A program made the translations under genes and the position numbers. Positions 1 through 6,076 of a DNA stretch of 6,076 nucleotides are shown here, one piece after another. The stretch spans positions 1-6,076 of the forward strand of contig CAKSIN010000049.1 of assembly GCA_934463115.1 (NCBI GenBank), read 5' to 3'. The DNA is from an uncultured Clostridia bacterium (GTDB lineage Bacteria > Bacillota > Clostridia > UMGS1810). Numbering within the stretch: position 1 is the stretch's first letter; each line of letters begins with the position of its first letter. The notes beneath the pieces are model-generated. The model was not told the DNA's origin. It saw only the letters and a program-made list of their open reading frames with translations, and did no database searches.

Positions 1-6
1 AGTAAT

Positions 7-11
7 GGAGG
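7..11 (+). promoter_or_regulatory. Ribosome binding site that decides the start of the first gene
   Basis: GGAGG lies at 7-11. The first in-frame ATG (13) is only 1 base downstream, too close for initiation. The second ATG (19) is 7 bases downstream, a normal spacing. The start at 19 is therefore preferred, and it also places the first zinc-ribbon cysteine at residue 3, as is usual for these proteins. Confidence 0.75.
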
Positions 12-18
12 TATGTTC

Positions 19-1014
19 ATGTTTTGCTCAAAATGCGGTGCGAAAAATGATGACGGAACGCTGTTTTGTTCAAAGTGCGGTGCACGGCTGAACACACAGG
101 GTGAATCGGCGGAGTCCGCGCAGGCGGAAAACGATATAGATGAATTCGGCGATACAATAAAAATAAGTCCGGTTAAGGAAGCGCGCATGATTAAAGATGC
201 TCCGATGAGCGAGCGTATACCGCAAAACGGCATGCGCAAAGAAAATCGGAATGCGCAAAAACCGCGCCCGTCCGCAGCGCGTGCGGTGCGAATCAGCGAT
301 ACCGACGGGGATAAAACCCGGAGCAGCAGCGGTGATGATAAAATGAAAATTGCGGTAATAGTTTTGTCGGTTATTCTTGCAATTGTCCTGATTACAGCCG
401 TTGTTTTTGCGGTAAAGCTTTCATCGCAAAAGAAATCGGCAGACGACAAACCGGAGAGCAGCACAACTCAAACCGACAAAACCGAAAAGAAAAAAGATAC
501 ATCTGCCAAAAATGAGAAAAAGGAAACGGCCGATGATAATGAAGGTGATTCCGCGGATAACGAAAAGCCGGTTACTCCCGAATCATACAGCACGATACCG
601 GTTGACATGTCATACGCGTCATCCGAATATTCGGGCGAGGACGGCTCGCACCCCGCATCAAATGCCGTTGATTCCAAACTCTCCACGGCATGGGCGCCGA
701 GTGTGGACTCGGGAGCGGGCGAGAATATTACACTTTGCTTTTCTGTGAACAGGGCGGTTCACGGAATCAAAATTGCAAACGGATTTTCCGCGTCGAAGGA
801 TGAATATATGTCGCATTCCCGCGTGCGGCAGATAACAATTAAGTTTCCGGACGGAAAAACAGTCACATCGGTTTTAAACGACGGTGTGCTTTCCATGCAA
901 AAGATTACATTTGATACCGCGGTGAGCTGCCAGAGTCTGACGATATCCATAGACTCCGTCTACAGTTCGGAGGACGGCTCGGTTCCCGGTATCAGCGAGA
1001 TAGAGGTATTTTGA
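19..1014 (+). CDS. Zinc-ribbon membrane protein with C-terminal NADase-type glycan-binding (discoidin-like) domain
   Basis: The product is 331 residues. Residues 3-20 form a short zinc ribbon with two CxxC knuckles (C3/C6 and C17/C20, each in a CSKCG context). A polar, partly basic segment follows to about 108, then one hydrophobic membrane segment at about 110-133. There is no N-terminal signal peptide, so the ribbon is probably cytoplasmic and the C-terminus outside. Residues about 135-192 are a Lys/Asp/Glu/Ser/Thr-rich low-complexity linker. Residues about 193-331 form a beta-rich domain with the STAW motif, an IxNG motif, a late SVY motif and a final SEIEVF strand. This is the pattern of the NADase-type glycan-binding domain found in many clostridial zinc-ribbon proteins. 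The family suggests binding of a surface or cell-wall glycan, but no ligand or enzymatic role can be read here. The stop lies 35 bases before hisS, so co-transcription is likely. The architecture is clear; the cellular role is unknown. Confidence 0.85.
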   Translation: MFCSKCGAKNDDGTLFCSKCGARLNTQGESAESAQAENDIDEFGDTIKISPVKEARMIKDAPMSERIPQNGMRKENRNAQKPRPSAARAVRISDTDGDKTRSSSGDDKMKIAVIVLSVILAIVLITAVVFAVKLSSQKKSADDKPESSTTQTDKTEKKKDTSAKNEKKETADDNEGDSADNEKPVTPESYSTIPVDMSYASSEYSGEDGSHPASNAVDSKLSTAWAPSVDSGAGENITLCFSVNRAVHGIKIANGFSASKDEYMSHSRVRQITIKFPDGKTVTSVLNDGVLSMQKITFDTAVSCQSLTISIDSVYSSEDGSVPGISEIEVF

Positions 1015-1036
1015 CATTATTAAACATAACCTGATT

Positions 1037-1042
1037 GGGAGG
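1037..1042 (+). promoter_or_regulatory. Ribosome binding site that decides the hisS start
   Basis: GGGAGG at 1037-1042 lies 7 bases before the ATG at 1050. An in-frame TTG at 1035 would add five residues (MGGIQ), but it overlaps this Shine-Dalgarno sequence and has none of its own, so it is not the start. Confidence 0.85.
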
Positions 1043-1049
1043 AATACAG

Positions 1050-2306
1050 ATGCTTACAAAAGCGCCAAAGGGCACGTCGGATATACTGCCGTCGTCTGCC
1101 GAAAAATGGCAGTATGCCGAAAATAAAATCAGAGAGGTCTGCTCGCACTTTGGTGTGCGGGAAATTAGGACGCCCGTATTTGAACACACAGAGCTTTTTT
1201 CGCGCGGTGTCGGTGACACGACAGATGTTGTGGAAAAAGAAATGTATACGTTCAACGATAAGGGCGGCAGAAGCATTACACTTCGCCCGGAGGGCACTGC
1301 CGGAGCGGCGCGTAGCTTTATAGAAAACGGCTTGTTTAACGACTCGCAGCCAACAAAGCTTTTTTATCAGATAAGCTGCTATCGGTACGAAAAACCGCAG
1401 GCGGGCAGAATGCGCGAATTTCACCAGTTCGGTGTGGAATATTTCGGAACGCAGAGTCCGTGCGCCGATGTGGAAATAATCGAGCTCGCACAGACTGTGC
1501 TTGAATCATTCGGATTAAAAAACCTTAAACTGCACATAAACAGTATAGGCTGTCCCGAATGTCGGAAAAAGTATAACGAAAAACTGCGCGAATTTCTTTT
1601 GGAAAATTACGACTCACTCTGCGACACATGCAAGAGCCGTTTTGAGCGCAACCCAATGCGTATAATAGATTGCAAATCGCCTGTGTGCAAAGAGATAGTC
1701 AAAGGCGCTCCGCGGCTTATTGACTACCTTTGCGAAGAATGCAGCGAACATTTTTCGTCCGTGCGCAAAATGCTGGAAAATGTCGGCATAAATTACGATA
1801 TAGATCCCGACATAGTACGCGGACTTGATTATTACACAAAAACGGTGTTTGAAATAACCGCCGATATTCAGAGCTCCAACACGACCATATGCGGCGGCGG
1901 AAGATATGACGGACTCGTGAGTGAGCTCGGCGGACCGGAAATGCCGGCATGCGGTTTTGCAATAGGCATGGAGCGGCTGTTTCTGGCATTGGAATCACAG
2001 AATATCAACATAGACTGCAAACCGTCGGTTGATATATATATCGGCAGTATGGATGATGAAAGTCTGATGTTTGCGCAAAGGCTGTCGCATGATTTGCGGC
2101 TTGCCGGCATCGGCGCCGAATATGACAAAATGGGGCGCGGTGTAAAGGCGCAGATGAAGTATGCAAACAAAATCGGCGCGCGCTATTCGGTTATTATCGG
2201 CGGAGACGAGCTGAGTTCAAAAAAAGCAATGCTGAAGAATATGGCACTCGGCGAAAGCTGCGAAGTTGAGCTTGACGCGCAGTCAATAGGCAATGCGATT
2301 AAATAG
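1050..2306 (+). CDS. hisS: Histidyl-tRNA synthetase (class II)
   Basis: This cytoplasmic enzyme attaches histidine to tRNA-His using ATP. The product is 418 residues, the normal bacterial length. It opens with the typical KGTSD segment (7-11). LRPEGTAG (78-85) is followed by class II motif 2 with YRYEKPQAGRMREFHQFG (111-128). The histidine-specific motif RGLDYYTKTVFE starts at R257, and motif 3 AxGFAIGMERL-like sequence spans about 300-310 with the conserved R309. The anticodon-binding domain fills about 330-418. The middle carries a cysteine-rich stretch, C168/C171, C191/C194, C208, C213 and C228/C231, as seen in many clostridial HisRS proteins; metal binding there is possible but unproven. 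The gene sits 28 bases before aspS, the common Firmicute arrangement, and is probably in one transcript with it. No frameshift or missing catalytic residue was seen. Confidence 0.97.
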   Translation: MLTKAPKGTSDILPSSAEKWQYAENKIREVCSHFGVREIRTPVFEHTELFSRGVGDTTDVVEKEMYTFNDKGGRSITLRPEGTAGAARSFIENGLFNDSQPTKLFYQISCYRYEKPQAGRMREFHQFGVEYFGTQSPCADVEIIELAQTVLESFGLKNLKLHINSIGCPECRKKYNEKLREFLLENYDSLCDTCKSRFERNPMRIIDCKSPVCKEIVKGAPRLIDYLCEECSEHFSSVRKMLENVGINYDIDPDIVRGLDYYTKTVFEITADIQSSNTTICGGGRYDGLVSELGGPEMPACGFAIGMERLFLALESQNINIDCKPSVDIYIGSMDDESLMFAQRLSHDLRLAGIGAEYDKMGRGVKAQMKYANKIGARYSVIIGGDELSSKKAMLKNMALGESCEVELDAQSIGNAIK

Positions 2307-2334
2307 ATAATGTATACTGGGAGGTTTATATACA

Positions 2335-4122
2335 ATGTTTGAAAAACTATCGGGATTAAAGAGAACGGACATGTGCGGCAATCTGTCGGCAAACGATATC
2401 GGCAGAAAAGTGGTTGTAATGGGATTTGCCGATTCTGTTCGCGATTTGGGCGGATTGATTTTTATAAATCTGCGCGATATTACGGGCAAGATTCAGCTTA
2501 TGTTCAACACGGACAAAACCGAGCTTTGCAAAAAAGCTGCCGGAGTAAGGGGCGAATATGTCCTTGCGGCAATCGGAACGGTTGCGCCGAGAGGTGAGGG
2601 CGCCGTCAACAAGGATATGAAAACCGGTGATATCGAAATAGATGTGGACGAGCTCCGCATTTTGGATTCGGCTGAAACTTCGCCGTTTTATATAGTGGAA
2701 AACAGCGATGTTAAAGAGGAACTGCGCTTAAAGTACAGATACCTCGACCTGCGCCGCCCGGATATGCAGCGCAGAATGATTCTGCGCAGTAAAATTGCAA
2801 AAATTGTGCGTGATTTCTACGATGAAAACGGATTTTTGGAGATAGAAACACCGATGCTGCAAAAGAGCACACCGGAGGGAGCAAGGGATTATCTTGTACC
2901 GAGCCGTGTTCACAACGGAAAGTTTTATGCACTTCCGCAGTCGCCGCAGTTGTACAAACAGCTGCTCATGATTGCCGGTATGGACAGATACTATCAGATT
3001 GCGCGCTGCTTCCGCGATGAGGATTTGCGTGCCGACCGCCAGCCGGAATTTACGCAGATAGACGTTGAGATGTCGTTTGTGGAAATGGATGATGTAATGA
3101 GCATAAACGAAAAACTCATTGCCCGTGTGTTCAAGGAAGTAAAGGGTATTGAGCTTAAGACGCCTTTCCAAAGAATGCTCTACAGCGAGGCAATGGAAAG
3201 ATTCGGTTCGGACAAGCCGGATACACGCTTCGGCCTGGAACTTAAGAATATATCGGATGATGTCCGCGGATGCGGCTTCAAGGTGTTTACCGATGTCCTG
3301 GAAAACGGCGGTTCCGTGCGCGCTGTAAATGCCAAAGGCCTTGGAGACAAGCTCTCGCGCAAAAAAATAGACGCGTTGGGTGAATTTGTTAAGACATACA
3401 AGGCAAAGGCACTCGCATGGATAAAGGTTAATGCCGACGGTATTCAGTCTCCGATAGCCAAATTTATGACGGATGATGAAATGGCGGCAATACTCAAAAC
3501 AACAGATGCCGATGTGAATGATGTAATATTCATCATTGCCGACAAGGACAGCGTGACGTATGCGGCACTCGGCGCACTCAGAATAGAAATCGCCAAAAAC
3601 TACGGCCTGATAGATGAAAACAAATTTAACTTTCTTTGGGTTACGGACTTCCCGCTTCTCGAATACAGCGAGGAGGAGGGCAGATATGTTGCAATGCACC
3701 ACCCGTTCACTTCGCCCAAAGACGAAGACCTCGAACTTCTCGACACCGATCCCGGAAAGGTACGTGCAAAGGCATATGATATCATTCTCAACGGTGTGGA
3801 ACTTGGCGGCGGAAGTATCAGAATATACAACACCGAACTGCAGGAAAAAATGTTTAAGGTGCTCGGATTTACTCACGAACAGGCTTGGGCACGCTTTGGA
3901 TTCCTCATGGAAGCGTTCAAATACGGAACACCTCCGCATGGAGGAATGGCATACGGATTCGACCGAATGGTTATGCTTATAGACGGCTGCGATTCGATTC
4001 GCGATGTAATTGCATTTCCAAAGGTTCAGAATGCGTCGGAGCTTATGAGCGGCGCGCCGGATGTCGTGGATGACAAACAGCTTGGTGAACTCGGAATAGA
4101 TATTGTGTCCGAGGAAGAATAA
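2335..4122 (+). CDS. aspS: Aspartyl-tRNA synthetase (bacterial type, class II)
   Basis: This enzyme charges tRNA-Asp with aspartate. The product is 595 residues, the usual size of the bacterial form with its GAD insertion. An N-terminal OB-fold anticodon-binding domain covers about 1-105. The catalytic domain includes ETPMLQKSTPEGARD (171-185), motif 2 FRDEDLRADRQPEFTQID starting at F226, and motif 3 GGMAYGFDR with R544. The GAD insertion lies at about 290-425. GGGAGG at 2319-2324 is 10 bases before the ATG. In the anticodon domain the usual GWV..RRD segment reads GFADSVRDLGG. The two positions linked in Pseudomonas to tRNA-Asp versus tRNA-Asn discrimination are L38 (as in discriminating enzymes) and G89 (as in non-discriminating enzymes). 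Whether it also charges tRNA-Asn cannot be settled from this window. Confidence 0.97.
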   Translation: MFEKLSGLKRTDMCGNLSANDIGRKVVVMGFADSVRDLGGLIFINLRDITGKIQLMFNTDKTELCKKAAGVRGEYVLAAIGTVAPRGEGAVNKDMKTGDIEIDVDELRILDSAETSPFYIVENSDVKEELRLKYRYLDLRRPDMQRRMILRSKIAKIVRDFYDENGFLEIETPMLQKSTPEGARDYLVPSRVHNGKFYALPQSPQLYKQLLMIAGMDRYYQIARCFRDEDLRADRQPEFTQIDVEMSFVEMDDVMSINEKLIARVFKEVKGIELKTPFQRMLYSEAMERFGSDKPDTRFGLELKNISDDVRGCGFKVFTDVLENGGSVRAVNAKGLGDKLSRKKIDALGEFVKTYKAKALAWIKVNADGIQSPIAKFMTDDEMAAILKTTDADVNDVIFIIADKDSVTYAALGALRIEIAKNYGLIDENKFNFLWVTDFPLLEYSEEEGRYVAMHHPFTSPKDEDLELLDTDPGKVRAKAYDIILNGVELGGGSIRIYNTELQEKMFKVLGFTHEQAWARFGFLMEAFKYGTPPHGGMAYGFDRMVMLIDGCDSIRDVIAFPKVQNASELMSGAPDVVDDKQLGELGIDIVSEEE

Positions 4123-4156
4123 TTTTGGTCTGCGGCATGCCACAATTTCTGCAAGT

Positions 4157-4185
4157 GAATAAAAGTGCGTGCTCCGTCATATATT
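4157..4185 (+). promoter_or_regulatory. Candidate sigma-E-type promoter for spoIIID
   Basis: A -35-like GAATAAA (4157-4163) and a -10-like CATATATT (4178-4185) are separated by 14 bases. In Bacillus subtilis the mother-cell sigma-E pattern is roughly ATA, then 16-18 bases, then CATAcanT. Here the ATA (4159-4161) and CATA are 16 bases apart, and the -10 matches 6 of 8 positions of CATACAAT. Transcription would begin near 4191-4193, about 25 bases before the spoIIID ATG. Sigma-E control of spoIIID is established in B. subtilis. The assignment here rests on pattern matching by eye in an AT-rich gap. Confidence 0.5.
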
Positions 4186-4203
4186 TTACCAATATGAGTT
4201 TCA

Positions 4204-4210
4204 GAGGTGA
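4204..4210 (+). promoter_or_regulatory. Ribosome binding site that decides the spoIIID start
   Basis: GAGGTGA at 4204-4210 is a seven-base match to the complement of the 16S rRNA 3' end, ending 5 bases before the ATG at 4216. The in-frame GTG at 4207 lies inside this site and is therefore not a credible start. Confidence 0.8.
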
Positions 4211-4215
4211 GATAT

Positions 4216-4476
4216 ATGAAGGACTATATATCGGAGAGAGCCGTTACAATAGGCAGATATATGGTGGAGCACCGTTCAACGGTGAGGAGTGCGGCAAAAA
4301 AATTCGGAATATCAAAAAGCACTGTTCACAAAGATATAAGCGAGCGGCTTGCGGCAATTAATCCGGCGCTTGCGTCGGAGGCAAAACAGCTCCTGGATAC
4401 AAACAAGGCAGAAAGACACATACGCGGCGGAATCGCCACAAAAAATAAATATATGCACAGACACGCGGAGGTCTGA
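4216..4476 (+). CDS. spoIIID: Sporulation transcriptional regulator SpoIIID
   Basis: SpoIIID is a small DNA-binding protein that activates and represses mother-cell genes during endospore formation, between the sigma-E and sigma-K stages. The product is 86 residues, slightly shorter than the B. subtilis protein (about 93) because the C-terminal tail is reduced. The N-terminus (MKDYISERAVTIGRYMVE) and the helix-turn-helix at about 22-45, with AKKFGISKSTVHKDISERL (27-45), match the family closely. INPALA (48-53) and the basic RHIRGGIATKNKY segment (67-79) are also family hallmarks, the latter forming the second DNA-contacting region. A candidate sigma-E promoter lies just upstream. The gene follows aspS by 93 bases and precedes a nucleotidyltransferase by 33 bases. 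Its presence argues that the host forms, or descends from, spore formers. Confidence 0.95.
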   Translation: MKDYISERAVTIGRYMVEHRSTVRSAAKKFGISKSTVHKDISERLAAINPALASEAKQLLDTNKAERHIRGGIATKNKYMHRHAEV

Positions 4477-4509
4477 TTTACTCCGAAGACGAATTTCAGG
4501 GAGGAACAT

Positions 4510-5241
4510 ATGAAATCCATTATACTCGCTGCCGGATATGCCACAAGGCTGTATCCGCTTACAATCAATCAACCAAAGGCACTGCTTCCGATTAACGGCA
4601 GAGCAATACTCGATTACATAACGGACGAGATAGAAAAAATTTCGGAAATAGATGAAATAATCGTTGTCAGCAATGACAAGTTTTATCCGCATTTCTGCCG
4701 TTGGAGCGAGGGAAAGAACACGCGCATACCGATATCCGTTTTAAATGACGGAACCACGGATGATTCAAACAAGCTCGGCGGTGTGGGCGATATCTGGTAC
4801 GCAATAGAAAACAAAGATGTGGATGATGATATCCTCGTAATGGCAGGAGACAACATCTTTACATTCAGCCTTGCCGATTATTACAACGAATACAAGAGGC
4901 TCGGTACAGATATGATACTCGTTAAGGAACTTGACGATGTGAATGAGCTTAGGCGCATGGCAAATGTGACGGTTGACGAAAACGGCAGAGTTACAAACAT
5001 GGTTGAAAAGCCGCAGAATCCCGAAAGCAACATTGCGGCATTTGCGTCATACATTTACAGGCGCGACACGCTTCCGCTCATTAAAAAATACCTTGACGGC
5101 GGAAATAACCCGGACGCTCCGGGATTCTTCCCGTCGTGGCTGTTTAAGCAAAAGGCGGTTCATGCTTACCGCTTTAACGGCGAATGCTATGATATCGGCA
5201 CTCCGGAATCATATGCGGAGGTTAATGAGATATTTAAGTAA
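4510..5241 (+). CDS. Nucleotidyltransferase, NDP-sugar pyrophosphorylase / LicC-like family
   Basis: The product is 243 residues with a single-domain GT-A-like fold. Enzymes of this family join a nucleoside triphosphate to a sugar phosphate or phosphocholine and release pyrophosphate. The nucleotide-binding signature is LAAGYATRLYPLT (6-18), with K23 in PKALLPI. The usual GxGTR loop reads GYATR here. A metal-binding GD pair is at 113-114 (MAGDN), VEKP is at 165-168, and YDIGTP (227-232) supplies the second acidic residue, D228. There is no C-terminal left-handed beta-helix, so this is the short form. Substrate is not decidable: glucose-1-phosphate thymidylyl- or uridylyl-like, or CTP:phosphocholine-like activity are all open. 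AGGGAGG at 4498-4504 precedes the ATG by 5 bases. It follows spoIIID by 33 bases with no visible terminator, so it may share the spoIIID transcript. The gene is complete, with all core motifs present. Confidence 0.88.
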   Translation: MKSIILAAGYATRLYPLTINQPKALLPINGRAILDYITDEIEKISEIDEIIVVSNDKFYPHFCRWSEGKNTRIPISVLNDGTTDDSNKLGGVGDIWYAIENKDVDDDILVMAGDNIFTFSLADYYNEYKRLGTDMILVKELDDVNELRRMANVTVDENGRVTNMVEKPQNPESNIAAFASYIYRRDTLPLIKKYLDGGNNPDAPGFFPSWLFKQKAVHAYRFNGECYDIGTPESYAEVNEIFK

Positions 5242-5245
5242 AAAT

Positions 5246-5279
5246 AAATTGCCTATCCGTCTCGCGGATAGGCAATTTT
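5246..5279. terminator. Bidirectional Rho-independent terminator between converging genes
   Basis: Two perfect 14-base arms (5246-5259 and 5265-5278) enclose a 5-base loop TCTCG. The core is TGCCTATCCG pairing with CGGATAGGCA. On the plus strand the stem runs into TTTT (5276-5279), 4 bases after the nucleotidyltransferase stop. On the minus strand the stem is followed by a stronger T tract (TTT, A, TTTTT, reading 5248 down to 5240), about 65 bases past the protease stop. It should therefore stop both converging transcripts, and probably the minus-strand one better. Confidence 0.93.
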
Positions 5280-5342
5280 ACGCGGCGAAAACCTTGTTAG
5301 TTTGCTTGGTGCTGTCAGGTGTATGCCCGGCATGGTGCGCGG

Positions 5343-6076
5343 TCATATTGTACCGAACAATCTATATGCCATAATTGCGGCTGCAATGTTGCGCAGTGCC
5401 GAATCACTCTGAATACCCGTGCGCACATGTTTTACCGTTTCATCCATGATATAGTCGCTGTTTCCGATTCTCCCGAATGAAAATATTCCGTAGCCGTAGC
5501 TTTTGTCGCGGCCGATGTTATTTATATTTTCGGTGTAGATATTGAGCAGCAGCCGAACTTCGTCGGGAGTCAGGCGTCTGCCGTAGCGCAGCATACCTTT
5601 TCCGAGAAGAATCGCGACCGCTCCTGTTATGATTGGAGTTGCCATAGATGTTCCGCTGAGTGTTGCATATCCGCCGCCGGGATAGGTTGAATATATATCT
5701 ATTCCGGCTGCGGATATCTCGGCTGCCCGTCCACGTGAATTAAATTCTGCAATGTTTTTATTTATATCGACTGCCGAAACGGCAATTGTCTCCGGAAAAT
5801 TAGCCGGATAGCCTATCGTGTTTTCGCCGTATTCGCCCTCGTTGCCGGCGGCACAGATAATGCTGATTCCTTTGTTGTGAACCTCGGATATCAATGAACG
5901 GTACTGCGGTGATGATGCCGAGGACGAAAACGACATGTTTATAACATCAACTTTGCGCTCCATCATCCAGCGCATGCTTTTTTCTATTGCGGGATACGAT
6001 GTTTTTCCGTCTTTTCCGAATGCCTTTGCGACGTATAAATCGGCTTTCGGCGCCACTCCGACAACTCCGATACCGT
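5343..6076 (-). CDS. Subtilisin-like serine protease (S8 family), 5' end outside window
   Basis: The open frame continues past the right edge: codons between the GTG at 6056 and the edge read GIGVVG, joining into GVAPKADLYVAKAFG, a standard subtilase strand. The true start therefore lies beyond the window, and 243 residues are visible. Recognisable elements are VINMSFS, the oxyanion-hole asparagine in AAGNEG (codon at 5841-5843), the YPANFPETIAVSAVD segment, and SGTSMATP with the catalytic serine codon at 5646-5648. The catalytic Asp and His regions would lie upstream and cannot be assessed. About 60 residues separate the Asn and Ser motifs, so there is no large insertion as in clostridial Csp germination proteases. 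After the peptidase core ends near YGYGIF, about 40 further residues finish the protein, with no obvious membrane anchor or sorting signal. Whether it is secreted depends on the unseen N-terminus. It converges on the plus-strand genes and shares their terminator. Confidence 0.92.
   Translation of the reverse strand, partial: GIGVVGVAPKADLYVAKAFGKDGKTSYPAIEKSMRWMMERKVDVINMSFSSSASSPQYRSLISEVHNKGISIICAAGNEGEYGENTIGYPANFPETIAVSAVDINKNIAEFNSRGRAAEISAAGIDIYSTYPGGGYATLSGTSMATPIITGAVAILLGKGMLRYGRRLTPDEVRLLLNIYTENINNIGRDKSYGYGIFSFGRIGNSDYIMDETVKHVRTGIQSDSALRNIAAAIMAYRLFGTI

Noticed and set aside
637..981. A 12-base repeat (GAGGACGGCTCG) at 637-648 and 970-981
   Set aside because: Both copies encode EDGS within the same domain. 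Shared codon preference for a short polar loop explains it, and there is no sign of a mobile or regulatory repeat.
4134..4141. GGCATGCC palindrome after aspS as a possible terminator or operator
   Set aside because: It has no loop, the flanking pairs are interrupted by a mismatch and no T tract follows. An eight-base palindrome is expected by chance at this scale.
2728..4143. A 471-residue open frame on the minus strand opposite aspS
   Set aside because: It lies almost wholly antisense to a clearly conserved aspS, its translation is rich in Cys, His and Phe with no recognisable domain, and it has no convincing ribosome binding site. It is a codon-usage shadow.
4312..4692. Minus-strand open frame across spoIIID and the start of the nucleotidyltransferase
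   Set aside because: It is antisense to two well-supported genes, with low-complexity Cys/Phe/Tyr-rich translation and no family resemblance.
5323..5333. Small palindrome ATGCCCGGCAT downstream of the protease gene
   Set aside because: The arms are only five bases with a one-base centre and no T tract follows on either strand. The nearby 14-base stem at 5246-5278 is the real terminator.
4973..5374. Plus-strand open frame overlapping the nucleotidyltransferase 3' end and running through the terminator
   Set aside because: It is out of frame with a complete conserved gene, crosses a strong stem-loop, and its translation (Arg/Thr/Leu-rich) matches nothing recognisable.
5343..6076. Assigning the protease as a CspA/B/C germination protease
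   Set aside because: Csp proteins carry a large jelly-roll insertion within the protease domain, while here only about 60 residues lie between the Asn and Ser motifs.

Overview
The window looks like a chromosomal segment from an endospore-forming Firmicute, most likely a member of the Clostridia. The evidence is a clear SpoIIID, a hisS-aspS pair, strong GGAGG-type ribosome binding sites throughout, and a zinc-ribbon/NADase-type glycan-binding-domain protein of a kind common in gut Clostridia. Species cannot be read from the sequence.

Layout: five genes lie on the plus strand and are tightly packed from 19 to 5241. They are a membrane-anchored zinc-ribbon protein with an extracytoplasmic discoidin-like domain (19-1014), histidyl-tRNA synthetase hisS (1050-2306), aspartyl-tRNA synthetase aspS (2335-4122), the mother-cell sporulation regulator spoIIID (4216-4476), and a nucleotidyltransferase of the NDP-sugar pyrophosphorylase fold (4510-5241). 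A near-ideal stem-loop at 5246-5279 ends this run. A converging minus-strand gene follows, a subtilisin-like S8 serine protease (5343 to beyond the right edge) whose 5' part is outside the window. No stretch over 300 bases lacks a gene.

How the genes may work together: hisS and aspS are the usual Firmicute synthetase pair, only 28 bases apart. The first gene sits 35 bases before hisS, so no T-box leader fits directly ahead of hisS. The 93-base gap before spoIIID has no visible terminator but does hold a plausible sigma-E-type promoter. SpoIIID and the nucleotidyltransferase are 33 bases apart and may be co-transcribed in the mother cell, which would make the latter a candidate for sporulation-stage glycan or envelope chemistry. 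That last step is inference.

I see no CRISPR array, insertion sequence, tRNA, rRNA, riboswitch or phage gene. Most of the window is ordinary housekeeping and sporulation sequence. The points worth a second look are the spoIIID-nucleotidyltransferase pairing, the mixed specificity residues in AspRS, and the partial protease.
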